From assembly GCF_014648435.1 (NCBI RefSeq), contig NZ_BMRC01000009.1:186001-250000 (forward strand): DNA of 64,000 bases, in the 5' to 3' direction. The DNA is from Nonomuraea spiralis (GTDB lineage: Bacteria; Actinomycetota; Actinomycetes; Streptosporangiales; Streptosporangiaceae). The notes under the pieces are model-generated. The model was not told where the DNA came from. It worked only from the letters and a program-made list of their open reading frames with translations, and ran no database searches. Positions 58,052-64,000 of the stretch are shown here, piece by piece; within the stretch, counting starts at the first letter, position 1; each line of letters opens with the position of its first letter. The position numbers and the translations under genes are program-made.

Positions 58052-59797
58052 GTGATGATGGCTGATCGGGGTGACATCGCACACCGTCCGGACGGCTCCG
58101 GCGGACAGCCCCAGGAGTGGCTGCTGCGCGCGGCGTTCGACGGCACGGGCATGGGCATCTACCTCACCGATCCGGCCGGCCACATCACGTGGGCCAACCC
58201 CGCGGCGGCGACCCTGCTGGGCTTCCCCACCGACGAGCTGCGCGGCGCCGACGCGCACGACATGCTGCACCGCCGCCTCGACGGCACCCTCCCGCCCCGC
58301 TCCGGCTGCGAGCTGGTGACGGTGTGCCGGGAGGGCCGGTCCGTACGCAGCGAGTTCGCCACCTTCGCCACCGCCGGCGGCTCGCTGCTCCCGGTGTCCT
58401 GGCTGGCCTCGCCCCTCGACCCGGACGGCGAGCCGGCCGGCGTGGTCGTCGTCTTCATCGACATCGTCGAACGCCTCGACGCGGCCGGCCGGCAGGCCGA
58501 GCAGCTCGTCCGCGCCCAGAAGCTGACCGAGCAGTTCCGCCTGCTGACCGAGCTCAGCGCCGTCCTCACCCAGACGCTGGACGTGAACGAGGCGATGACG
58601 CGGCTCGGCCGGCTGCTGGTGCCGCGCCTGGCCGACTGGGCGGCCGTGGACATGTTCCTGGGTCCGCGCGACCTGCGCCGGCTGGCCGTCGCCGCGTCCG
58701 GGGTCGAGCCGGTGGACCCGTCCTGGTTCGCCGAGTTGCCGTCGCTGCCGAAGGGGGCCTCCCGGTCGGCGCTGGTCCGGGTGTTGCGCGGGGAGCAGGC
58801 GCTGCTGCTCGGCCCCGAGCAGATCGCCGCCCCGCCCGACGGGCCGCTGGCCGCGGCGCACGACGCCCTGTTCAACGTGCTGGGCGGCTCGTCGGCGATC
58901 GTGGCGCCGCTGCGTACGCCGCGCCGCGTGCTGGGGGCGCTGACGGTGGCGCGTACCAGCGCGACGCGGCCGTACACGGAGGCGGACGTGGACCTGGTGG
59001 CCGACATCGCCCGCACCGCGGCCCTGGCGGCCGACAACGCCTGCCTGTTCGGCCAGCAGCGCGACATCGTCGACACCATGCAGCGCCACCTGCTGACCCC
59101 GTTGCCCCAGGTGGACCACCTCCAGCTCGCCGCCCGCTACCTGGCCGCCCCGGCCGGCTCACAGGTGGGCGGCGACTGGTACGACGCGTTCGTGCTGCCC
59201 GACGGCGTCACCGCGATCGCCATCGGCGACGTCGCCGGCCACGACCTGGAGGCCGCCGGGCAGATGGCCCAGCTCCGCAACATGCTGCGCGCCCTGGCCT
59301 GCGACCACAAGGAGTCGCCCAGCCTCATCCTCGACCGGCTCAACAAGGTCATGGCCGTGGCCAGCGACGTCCCCACGGCCTCGGTGATCCTGGCCCGCAT
59401 CGAGCCGCCGCGGCCCGGCGGCGAGCCGGACACGCGGATGTTGCGCTGGACCAGCGCCGGTCACCTGCCGCCGCTGCTCGTCACCGCGCACGGGCAGGCC
59501 CGCTACCTGGAGGAGGGGCAGTCCCTGCTGCTGGGCGTGCACCTCGACGACGTGGCCCGGCGCGACGCCCTGGTCCCGCTGCCGCCGGGCAGCACGCTGC
59601 TGCTCTACACCGACGGGCTGGTCGAGGTGCCCGGCACGAACCTGGACACCAGCCTGGCCCGGCTGCGCCGCCACGCCGGCACGCTGGCCCGGAGCTCGCT
59701 CCACGACTTCTGCGAGGAGGTGCTGGCGCTCGCGCCGTCGCCGCGTACGGACGACATCGCGCTGCTCGCCCTGCGTCTGCCGCCTCCCGGAAGGTAG
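58052..59797 (+). CDS. PAS-GAF-SpoIIE serine phosphatase
   Basis: A 581-residue sensor phosphatase. PAS domain about 25-150 (LLRAAFDGTGMGIYLTDPAGHITWANPAAATLLGFPTDEL), a short coiled linker, GAF about 175-330 (LLVPRLADWAAVDMFL...APLRTPRRVLGALTVARTSA), and PP2C/SpoIIE about 355-578 (SQVGGDWYDAFVLPDGV, AIGDVAGHDLEAAGQMAQ, RWTSAGHLPPLLV, STLLLYTDGLVEVPG, DDIALLALRL). The metal-binding Asp residues are present. It should dephosphorylate a STAS protein, balancing the kinase encoded just upstream. Start is ambiguous among GTG/ATG/ATG at 58052-58060, with no strong ribosome site. Confidence 0.93.
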   Translation: MMMADRGDIAHRPDGSGGQPQEWLLRAAFDGTGMGIYLTDPAGHITWANPAAATLLGFPTDELRGADAHDMLHRRLDGTLPPRSGCELVTVCREGRSVRSEFATFATAGGSLLPVSWLASPLDPDGEPAGVVVVFIDIVERLDAAGRQAEQLVRAQKLTEQFRLLTELSAVLTQTLDVNEAMTRLGRLLVPRLADWAAVDMFLGPRDLRRLAVAASGVEPVDPSWFAELPSLPKGASRSALVRVLRGEQALLLGPEQIAAPPDGPLAAAHDALFNVLGGSSAIVAPLRTPRRVLGALTVARTSATRPYTEADVDLVADIARTAALAADNACLFGQQRDIVDTMQRHLLTPLPQVDHLQLAARYLAAPAGSQVGGDWYDAFVLPDGVTAIAIGDVAGHDLEAAGQMAQLRNMLRALACDHKESPSLILDRLNKVMAVASDVPTASVILARIEPPRPGGEPDTRMLRWTSAGHLPPLLVTAHGQARYLEEGQSLLLGVHLDDVARRDALVPLPPGSTLLLYTDGLVEVPGTNLDTSLARLRRHAGTLARSSLHDFCEEVLALAPSPRTDDIALLALRLPPPGR

Positions 59798-59807
59798 GAC
59801 CCGGCGA

Positions 59808-60656
59808 TCAGGGTGCGGTGAGGGCGGCGTCGATCGCCACGGCGTGCCGCTCCAGCCACGTCTCGCGCCGCTTGATCCGGTCGCCGACGCCCTCCTCCCA
59901 CATCCGGGCCCAGCCGCCGCCCTGTTCCTCGGCGATCTGCCGCATCGAGAACCACGACCGCCGGGTACGCAGCAGGGCCACCTCGACCAGGCGTGCCCGG
60001 TCGGTCTCCGACATCCCGTAGGCGTCGGCGAGCAGGCGGCAGCGGCGCGGCACGTCCACCTCGTGCAGGGGCGGATCGGCGTCGGCGGGGTCGGCCAGCG
60101 GCGCCCAGTACATCATCGCGTTCATCAGCTCGTCGACCCGGCTCGTCGGCCTGGCCATGTCGAAGTCGATCAGTCCCACGGCCTCGCCGTCGCGGAACAC
60201 GATGTTGTCCGGCGTGTAGTCCAGGTGCCCGACCAGCTCCGGCGGGTACGGCGGCGCGGGCGGCATGCCCGGCGGCTCGCTGAACCCGAAGTCGGCCCGT
60301 ACGCCCTCGGGCAGGACGAACCCCGCCACCGCCTCGTGGTAGGCGCGTACCAGCCGGCCCACGGAGGTCAGCCGCTCCTCGTCGGCCAGCCACGCCGGCC
60401 TGGGACGCCCGGCGACCTCCCCGGGGACGAAGGTCAGCACCTCGCGTCCCGCGGCGTCGATGCCGAGGAAACGCGGCGCGCCCGCGAACCCGGCCTCCTC
60501 CAGGTGCCGCAGCAGCGCGTGGACGAGCGGGGAGTTGGTGCCCACGGGGCGGCGTACGGTGTCGCCGACGCGGACGACGCCCGCGGTGACGTCGCCGCCG
60601 GCGAGCTGGATCTCGGGTTGGGGGTCGGCGGGTTCGGTGTAGGTCAAGGAGTTCAT
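59808..60656 (-). CDS. APH-fold phosphotransferase
   Basis: A 282-residue kinase-like protein with the catalytic loop VGHLDYTPDNIVF (His-x-Asp, Asn five residues on) and metal site GLIDFDMARPTSRVDELMNAM. Family members phosphorylate aminoglycosides, macrolides, choline or homoserine; the substrate is unknown. It overlaps the end of the upstream epimerase-hydrolase fusion gene by 4 bp (ATGA), so the two are translated together under the TetR at 62646, and a shared small-molecule pathway is likely. Confidence 0.85.
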   Translation of the reverse strand: MNSLTYTEPADPQPEIQLAGGDVTAGVVRVGDTVRRPVGTNSPLVHALLRHLEEAGFAGAPRFLGIDAAGREVLTFVPGEVAGRPRPAWLADEERLTSVGRLVRAYHEAVAGFVLPEGVRADFGFSEPPGMPPAPPYPPELVGHLDYTPDNIVFRDGEAVGLIDFDMARPTSRVDELMNAMMYWAPLADPADADPPLHEVDVPRRCRLLADAYGMSETDRARLVEVALLRTRRSWFSMRQIAEEQGGGWARMWEEGVGDRIKRRETWLERHAVAIDAALTAP

Positions 60657-62590
60657 CGTTTCCTGACGTTCTGGGGGAGTGGGTCGGTCATGATCTCAGG
60701 CGCGGGCGGGGGCGGACAACCGTCCGGGACGTACCCGCGGGCGATCTGCCGGACGATCTCCGCGACGGCGGCCGGGTGGGTGAGGTGCGGATGGTGCCCG
60801 GCGCCCTCGATGGTGGTGACAGAGGCTATGGGGCCCGGGTCGCCGGTCAGCGGGTCCAGTTCGCCGGCCACGAGGTGCACGGGGACCGGGCCGCCGAGCA
60901 GCGTACGGAGGGCGGCGCGTTCGGCGGGGCGGTGCGCGGCCCGCAACACGCGCGCGGTGCGCCGGGCGACCCCGGGACGCCGCAGCCCGGCGGCGGCGCC
61001 GGCCACCGCCTCCCGGACGCCCTCGTCCGGGACGGCCGGGCCGAGAAGGGAGGTCGTGAGACGGTCGGCGCCGCCTCTTCTGAGGAGGGGGCCGGCGAGC
61101 AGCAGGGTGAGCCGGGACGGCCTCCGCTGGAGGAAGTAGGGGGAGAGCAGGACCAGGGCCGCGACCCGGCCGGGGTGGGCGGCGGCGTAGCGGAGCGCGG
61201 GCGCGGCGGCGGCCGAATGGGCGACGATCACCGGACGGGTGCGCACCGGCGCCAGCAGCCCGGTCAGCCACTCCAGCGGGCTCGCCGCAGTGGGTGACGA
61301 ACGCCCCAACCCCGGCAGATCGGCGACAAGGGCGGATGGGGTGCCGTCCTGTTCGTCGGGTTGGGCGGATGGGGTGCTGTCCAGTTCGTCGGGGAGGTGG
61401 GAGGGAGTGCTGTCCAGTTCGTCGAGCAGGGCGTGCCAGGAGTCGCCGTCGAGCGGGAGGCCGTGCAGGAGCACCAGGTCCGGCGAGGTGCGGTCCCCGG
61501 CGACGTACGTACGCGACCCGGCCACGTCGTGGAACCCCCCGGGACGCGCGGCCGGCGCCGCCCCGAAGCGGTCCGCGACCAGGCGGTCGGCCCAGCGGCG
61601 CAGCGCGTCCCCGGCGGGCGGCTGCCGTAGCCCCGCCGAGCGGGCGACCCGGTCGGCCGAGCCCGTGTCGTAACGGTCCTCGGTCAGGAAGCCCAGCGTC
61701 TCGGGATCGGCGCCGGTCAGCGCGGGCGGCAGGCGGCGGACCAGGGCCACCGGCACACGGAAGCGCGGCGCGGGCACGCCGAGGTGACCGGCGAGCAGCC
61801 GGATCAGGTCCGGCAGGTCGGGCGTGGCGGGATCGAGCACCCAGTGCAGGCCGCCGGGCTCGGGATCGTGCTCGGGCACGGCGGCCATGAACCGGGCGAA
61901 GTGGTCCACCGTCACCACGGGCACGAACGTGCGGGCCCCGCCGGGCAGCGCCGGCAGCCGTCCGGTCCACAGGTCCCGGACCAGCGCGGCCAGCCCGAGG
62001 TACTGGCCGGCCTCGCCGGTGCGCGAATGGCCGATGACGCTGCTCGGGTTCACCACGGTCAGCGGTACGCCGAGCCGCGCCGCGCTCACCCGTACGGCCG
62101 CGTCCCCCTCGGCCTTCGAGCCCTCGTACGCCCCCTTTGTCCGGTACAGGGCCGCCAGTTCGGCCTCCGGGAGCGGGTGGCGCGGGTGGGGGTCCAGCCC
62201 GACGCGGTACCCCGACACGTGGACCAGCCGGCGCAGGCGGGGCCGGGTGGCGGCCCACTCCAGCACGTTGAGCGCGCCCTCGACGTTGACCGCCCTGGCC
62301 TGCTCGCGTTCCATGCCGAAGCGGTAGAGGCCGGCGGCGTTGAACACGTCACGCGTGCCGGTCAGCCGCCGGTCGTCGGCCGCGCTCAGGCCCAGGCCGG
62401 GCCCGGCGGTGACGTCGCCCTCGACCAGTACGAGCCGCGTGGCGTCCACGCCGTGCCCGCGCAGCCAGTCGCGCAACGCGTCGTCCCGGCGGCGGACGAC
62501 GGCCGCCACCGTACGGTCCTGGTCCAGCAGGTGCAGGACCGTCCATCTCCCGACGAAGCCGGTCGCGCCGAACACCACGGCGTCTTCCAT
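60653..62590 (-). CDS. NAD-dependent epimerase fused to alpha/beta hydrolase
   Basis: A 645-residue fusion. Residues 1-340 are an extended SDR: VVFGATGFVGRWTVLHLL binds the cofactor, VFNAAGLYRF, and a YEGSKAEGD segment gives the Tyr-Lys pair. Residues about 350-640 are an alpha/beta hydrolase: VLLHGLPLDGDSWHALLDEL, VIVAHSAAAAPALRYAA (nucleophile Ser in A-H-S-A-A), VHLVAGELDPLTGDP and EGAGHHPHLTHPA (catalytic His). The hydrolase contains an inserted three-copy PDELDSTPS repeat. ATG at 62590 follows AGGA. Fusion suggests consecutive steps on one substrate; it heads an operon with the phosphotransferase. Confidence 0.9.
   Translation of the reverse strand: MEDAVVFGATGFVGRWTVLHLLDQDRTVAAVVRRRDDALRDWLRGHGVDATRLVLVEGDVTAGPGLGLSAADDRRLTGTRDVFNAAGLYRFGMEREQARAVNVEGALNVLEWAATRPRLRRLVHVSGYRVGLDPHPRHPLPEAELAALYRTKGAYEGSKAEGDAAVRVSAARLGVPLTVVNPSSVIGHSRTGEAGQYLGLAALVRDLWTGRLPALPGGARTFVPVVTVDHFARFMAAVPEHDPEPGGLHWVLDPATPDLPDLIRLLAGHLGVPAPRFRVPVALVRRLPPALTGADPETLGFLTEDRYDTGSADRVARSAGLRQPPAGDALRRWADRLVADRFGAAPAARPGGFHDVAGSRTYVAGDRTSPDLVLLHGLPLDGDSWHALLDELDSTPSHLPDELDSTPSAQPDEQDGTPSALVADLPGLGRSSPTAASPLEWLTGLLAPVRTRPVIVAHSAAAAPALRYAAAHPGRVAALVLLSPYFLQRRPSRLTLLLAGPLLRRGGADRLTTSLLGPAVPDEGVREAVAGAAAGLRRPGVARRTARVLRAAHRPAERAALRTLLGGPVPVHLVAGELDPLTGDPGPIASVTTIEGAGHHPHLTHPAAVAEIVRQIARGYVPDGCPPPPAPEIMTDPLPQNVRKR
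61330..61428. repeat. 33-bp in-frame repeat in the fusion gene
   Basis: Three 33-bp units (61330-61362, 61363-61395, 61396-61428) on the plus strand encode, on the minus strand, three variants of PDELDSTPS near residues 390-420. The repeat sits between the first beta-strand region and the following strand of the hydrolase domain, where a loop can grow without breaking the fold. Confidence 0.85.
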
Positions 62591-62603
62591 CAGCAATCCT
62601 CTC

Positions 62604-62624
62604 TAGACCGATCTGCATATTCTG
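62604..62624. promoter_or_regulatory. TetR operator upstream of the epimerase-hydrolase operon
   Basis: TAGACCGATCTGCATATTCTG; core AGACCGATCT has one asymmetrical position pair. It matches the site at 63221-63242 in nearly every position and lies 13 bp before the fusion gene start. Confidence 0.7.
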
Positions 62625-62645
62625 CGGGCACGGAAAACCGCCCGC

Positions 62646-63209
62646 TCACGCCAGCAGCCTGACGAGCTGACGGCGGGCCCGTTCGACGGGAAGGCGGCTA
62701 CGGCCGGCGCGGGCCAGCACCAGCGAGCCTTCGACCAGCGCGAGCACGGTCGCCGCGAGGTCGTCGGCCGCCTCGTGCCCGCCGGCGCGCAGGGCGTCGG
62801 CCAGCCGTCGTTGCCAGCCCTCGTAGATGCCGCCGCAGATCCGCTGCAAGTGCTCGTTGGACGAGGCGACCTCCAGGGCCACGGTCGCCACCGGGCAGCC
62901 CTTGGCGTAATCGGCCGCGACCATCCTGTCGGCCAGCGCGTCCAGGAGGGCCGGGACCAGCTCGCGGACGTCGGGGACCGTGTCGGCCAGGCCGGCGATC
63001 ATGGCGTCGACCTCCCGTCCGGCGGCGGTGAGCGCCTCGCCGACGAGCTGGTCCTTGCCGCCGGGGAAGTGGTGGTAGAGCGAGCCTCGGGGGGCGCCGG
63101 CCACCGCGAGCACCTCGTTGAGGCCGGTGCCGTGGGAGCCCTGGGCCTCCACCAGCGTCCGGGCCGCCGCGATGATCCTTGCCCGCGTCTCGTCGCCTTT
63201 GACCGCCAT
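62646..63209 (-). CDS. TetR-family regulator of the epimerase-hydrolase operon
   Basis: A 187-residue regulator from the ATG at 63209 (a GTG lies 9 bp upstream). DNA-binding part: RARIIAAARTLVEAQGSHGTGLNEVLAVAGAPRGSLYHHFPGGKDQLVGEAL; C-terminal TetR_C_16-like helices include CPVATVALEVASSNEHLQRICGGIYEGWQ. It precedes the fusion gene on the same strand. Nearly identical AGACCGGTCT-type sites lie before its own start and before the fusion gene, so it should repress both. Confidence 0.9.
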   Translation of the reverse strand: MAVKGDETRARIIAAARTLVEAQGSHGTGLNEVLAVAGAPRGSLYHHFPGGKDQLVGEALTAAGREVDAMIAGLADTVPDVRELVPALLDALADRMVAADYAKGCPVATVALEVASSNEHLQRICGGIYEGWQRRLADALRAGGHEAADDLAATVLALVEGSLVLARAGRSRLPVERARRQLVRLLA

Positions 63210-63220
63210 GCGGCTCACAC

Positions 63221-63242
63221 TAGACCGGTCTGCATATTTCTG
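63221..63242. promoter_or_regulatory. TetR autoregulatory operator
   Basis: TAGACCGGTCTGCATATTTC, with the perfect 10-bp palindrome AGACCGGTCT at 63222-63231, directly upstream of the TetR gene. The shared TGCATATT may be the -10 region on the minus strand. Confidence 0.7.
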
Positions 63243-63253
63243 TCCAAGCGGGC

Positions 63254-63299
63254 CCGGGGCCGGCCGCCCGCGCCGGGGGACGCGGGCGGCCGGCCCCGG
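63254..63299 (-). terminator. 19-bp-stem hairpin after the DksA-like gene
   Basis: CCGGGGCCGGCCGCCCGCG, 8-base loop, then its exact complement, ending 3 bp from the stop codon of the zinc-finger gene at 63303. There is no U-tract, so it may act as a hairpin terminator of the kind common in actinobacteria. Confidence 0.75.
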
Positions 63300-63302
63300 T
63301 GG

Positions 63303-63629
63303 TCAGGCGGCTTCCTGCCGGCGCTGGCAGTTGATGCAGAAGCGCGCCAGCGGGCGGATCTTGAGCCGTTCGAACGGGATGCCCGCCTCGCAGTGCGAGC
63401 AGCGGCCGTACGCGCCGGTGGACAGCCGGTCGAGAGCCTGGGTGAGCTCGGCGATGGCCCGGTCGGCGGTGGCGAGCGAGACCAGCAGCTCCTGCCAGGT
63501 GCCGTCGGCGCCGCTGCCGTCCTCGGCCGCGGCCTGGAGGCCCAGCAGGTGGCGGGAACGCCGCTCTAGCTGCTCGTCGATGTCCTGACGCAGGGACTGG
63601 AGCTGCACGGTGCTGAGGTGGTCGGTCAT
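63303..63629 (-). CDS. DksA/TraR-type C4 zinc-finger protein
   Basis: A 108-residue protein. A helical N-terminal part (TVQLQSLRQDIDEQLERRSRHLLGLQAAAE) is followed by ALDRLSTGAYGRCSHCEAGIPFERLKIRPLARFCINCQRRQE, with Cys-x2-Cys and Cys-x2-Cys as in DksA. The usual DxxDxA acidic coiled-coil tip is not obvious. Actinobacterial members bind RNA polymerase or act as stress-linked regulators, function mostly unknown. AAAGGAA lies 6 bp before the ATG. It shares its strand with the MreB-like gene ending 33 bp upstream. Confidence 0.9.
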   Translation of the reverse strand: MTDHLSTVQLQSLRQDIDEQLERRSRHLLGLQAAAEDGSGADGTWQELLVSLATADRAIAELTQALDRLSTGAYGRCSHCEAGIPFERLKIRPLARFCINCQRRQEAA

Positions 63630-63661
63630 CGAATGTTCCTTTCCGCGGGTGGTGCGGGGAT

Positions 63662-64000
63662 TCAGAGGGCGATTACGGGCGCCGCCGGGCGCAGGCACAG
63701 GCGCAGCAGGCCGCGGATGGTGGCGTGCTGAGGCTCCGGCGTGGCGGTGACCTGCGTACGAAGGACCGTGTGCAGGCGGTCGAGCAGCCGCGTCTGCAGC
63801 GCGCCCCCGCCCGTGACGGTCAGGCCGTTGGCGCGGGCCGCCGGACGGAGGTGGGCGGGCTGGCGGCGCAGCAGGCCGGCCGTCATCTCCACGACGCCCT
63901 CCAGCGCGTCCGGCAGCAGGCCGGCGCTGGTCGTGGCGCTGAGCTGGAGCGCCGCGGCGTCGGTGACGAAGCCGCCGCTGACGACGACGGCCTCGACGAT
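63662..64000 (-). CDS. MreB/actin-like (StbA-fold) protein, C-terminal part (partial)
   Basis: The frame continues off the right edge, so the N-terminus is missing. The visible 112 residues include IVEAVVVSGGFVTDAAALQLSATT, EGVVEMTAGLLRRQPAHLRPAAR, and GLTVTGGGALQTRLLDRLHTVLRTQVTATPEPQHATIRGLLRLC, where TGGGAL is the late ATP-binding loop of MreB-type actin homologues. The stop is 33 bp before the DksA-like gene on the same strand. Whether it is a shape-determining filament or a diverged relative cannot be judged from the fragment. Confidence 0.65.
   Translation of the reverse strand: MVEAVVVSGGFVTDAAALQLSATTSAGLLPDALEGVVEMTAGLLRRQPAHLRPAARANGLTVTGGGALQTRLLDRLHTVLRTQVTATPEPQHATIRGLLRLCLRPAAPVIAL

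Noticed and set aside
1..64000. tRNA or rRNA genes, insertion sequences, phage integrase, attachment sites or a replication origin
   Set aside because: None of the expected motifs (TTCGA-type T-arm, transposase DDE or integrase Arg-His-Arg, long inverted ends, DnaA-box clusters) was noticed when reading both strands. This is a reading limit, not a computed result.

Overview
The window is a very GC-rich stretch of actinobacterial chromosome. The G/C third codon positions, F420-type luciferase-like oxidoreductase, a CU044_5270-type anti-sigma-like protein, many TetR regulators, Tat substrates and large secreted hydrolases suggest the Streptosporangiales, with a Nonomuraea-like organism the best guess. 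This comes from gene content and composition only. No rRNA, tRNA, CRISPR array, transposase or integrase was seen, so it reads as ordinary chromosome of the accessory, soil-adapted kind.

Layout. 1-9.7 kb: a periplasmic-type multicopper oxidase and an FAD reductase, a Tat-exported PL8 polysaccharide lyase, a tiny cysteine protein, a zinc-ribbon-like protein, a TetR-controlled quinone-type oxidoreductase/SnoaL pair, and a truncated MaoC-like gene. 9.7-16.8 kb: an orphan NarL-type histidine kinase, an F420 LLM oxidoreductase, an ArsR regulator, a phosphotransferase, and a cytochrome P450 with its TetR and twin operators. 16.8-24.4 kb: secreted phospholipase A2, a two-zinc-finger protein, a secreted esterase, a secreted sulfatase and minisatellite DNA. 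24.4-34.4 kb: TetR/Ohr peroxide defence with a doubled operator, an M6 metalloprotease, and a PadR-ABC exporter-penicillin-acylase operon. 34.5-48 kb: SpoIIE phosphatase, AraC/GlxA, isochorismatase, STAS, cupin, a TAP-type peptidase, an ECF sigma factor with its membrane partner, a transglutaminase-like protein, a serine hydrolase, BKACE, an aldo/keto reductase, and an SDR-TetR operon. 48-56.3 kb: a large helical-repeat protein, two translationally coupled Ser/Thr kinases (the second with about 800 residues of TPR-like helices), and two small winged-helix-like/membrane proteins. 56.3-64 kb: a paired CrcB/Fluc fluoride channel behind a highly structured leader, an RsbW-like kinase and a PAS-GAF-SpoIIE phosphatase, an epimerase-hydrolase fusion with a phosphotransferase and a TetR, a DksA/TraR-type zinc-finger protein, and the end of an MreB-like gene.

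Regulation is the clearest theme. Most TetR/ArsR/PadR genes have visible inverted repeats in their divergent or self-promoter regions, and several are doubled (P450, ohr) or shared between two promoters (62.6 and 63.2 kb). Partner-switching parts (two SpoIIE phosphatases, one HATPase, one STAS protein) lie scattered in the window and could form one signalling network. The two most novel-looking items are the leader of the crcB pair, which folds like a degenerate fluoride riboswitch with two mutually exclusive pseudoknots, and the 48-55 kb kinase cluster, where both the helical protein and the TPR kinase carry in-frame 15-bp repeats.
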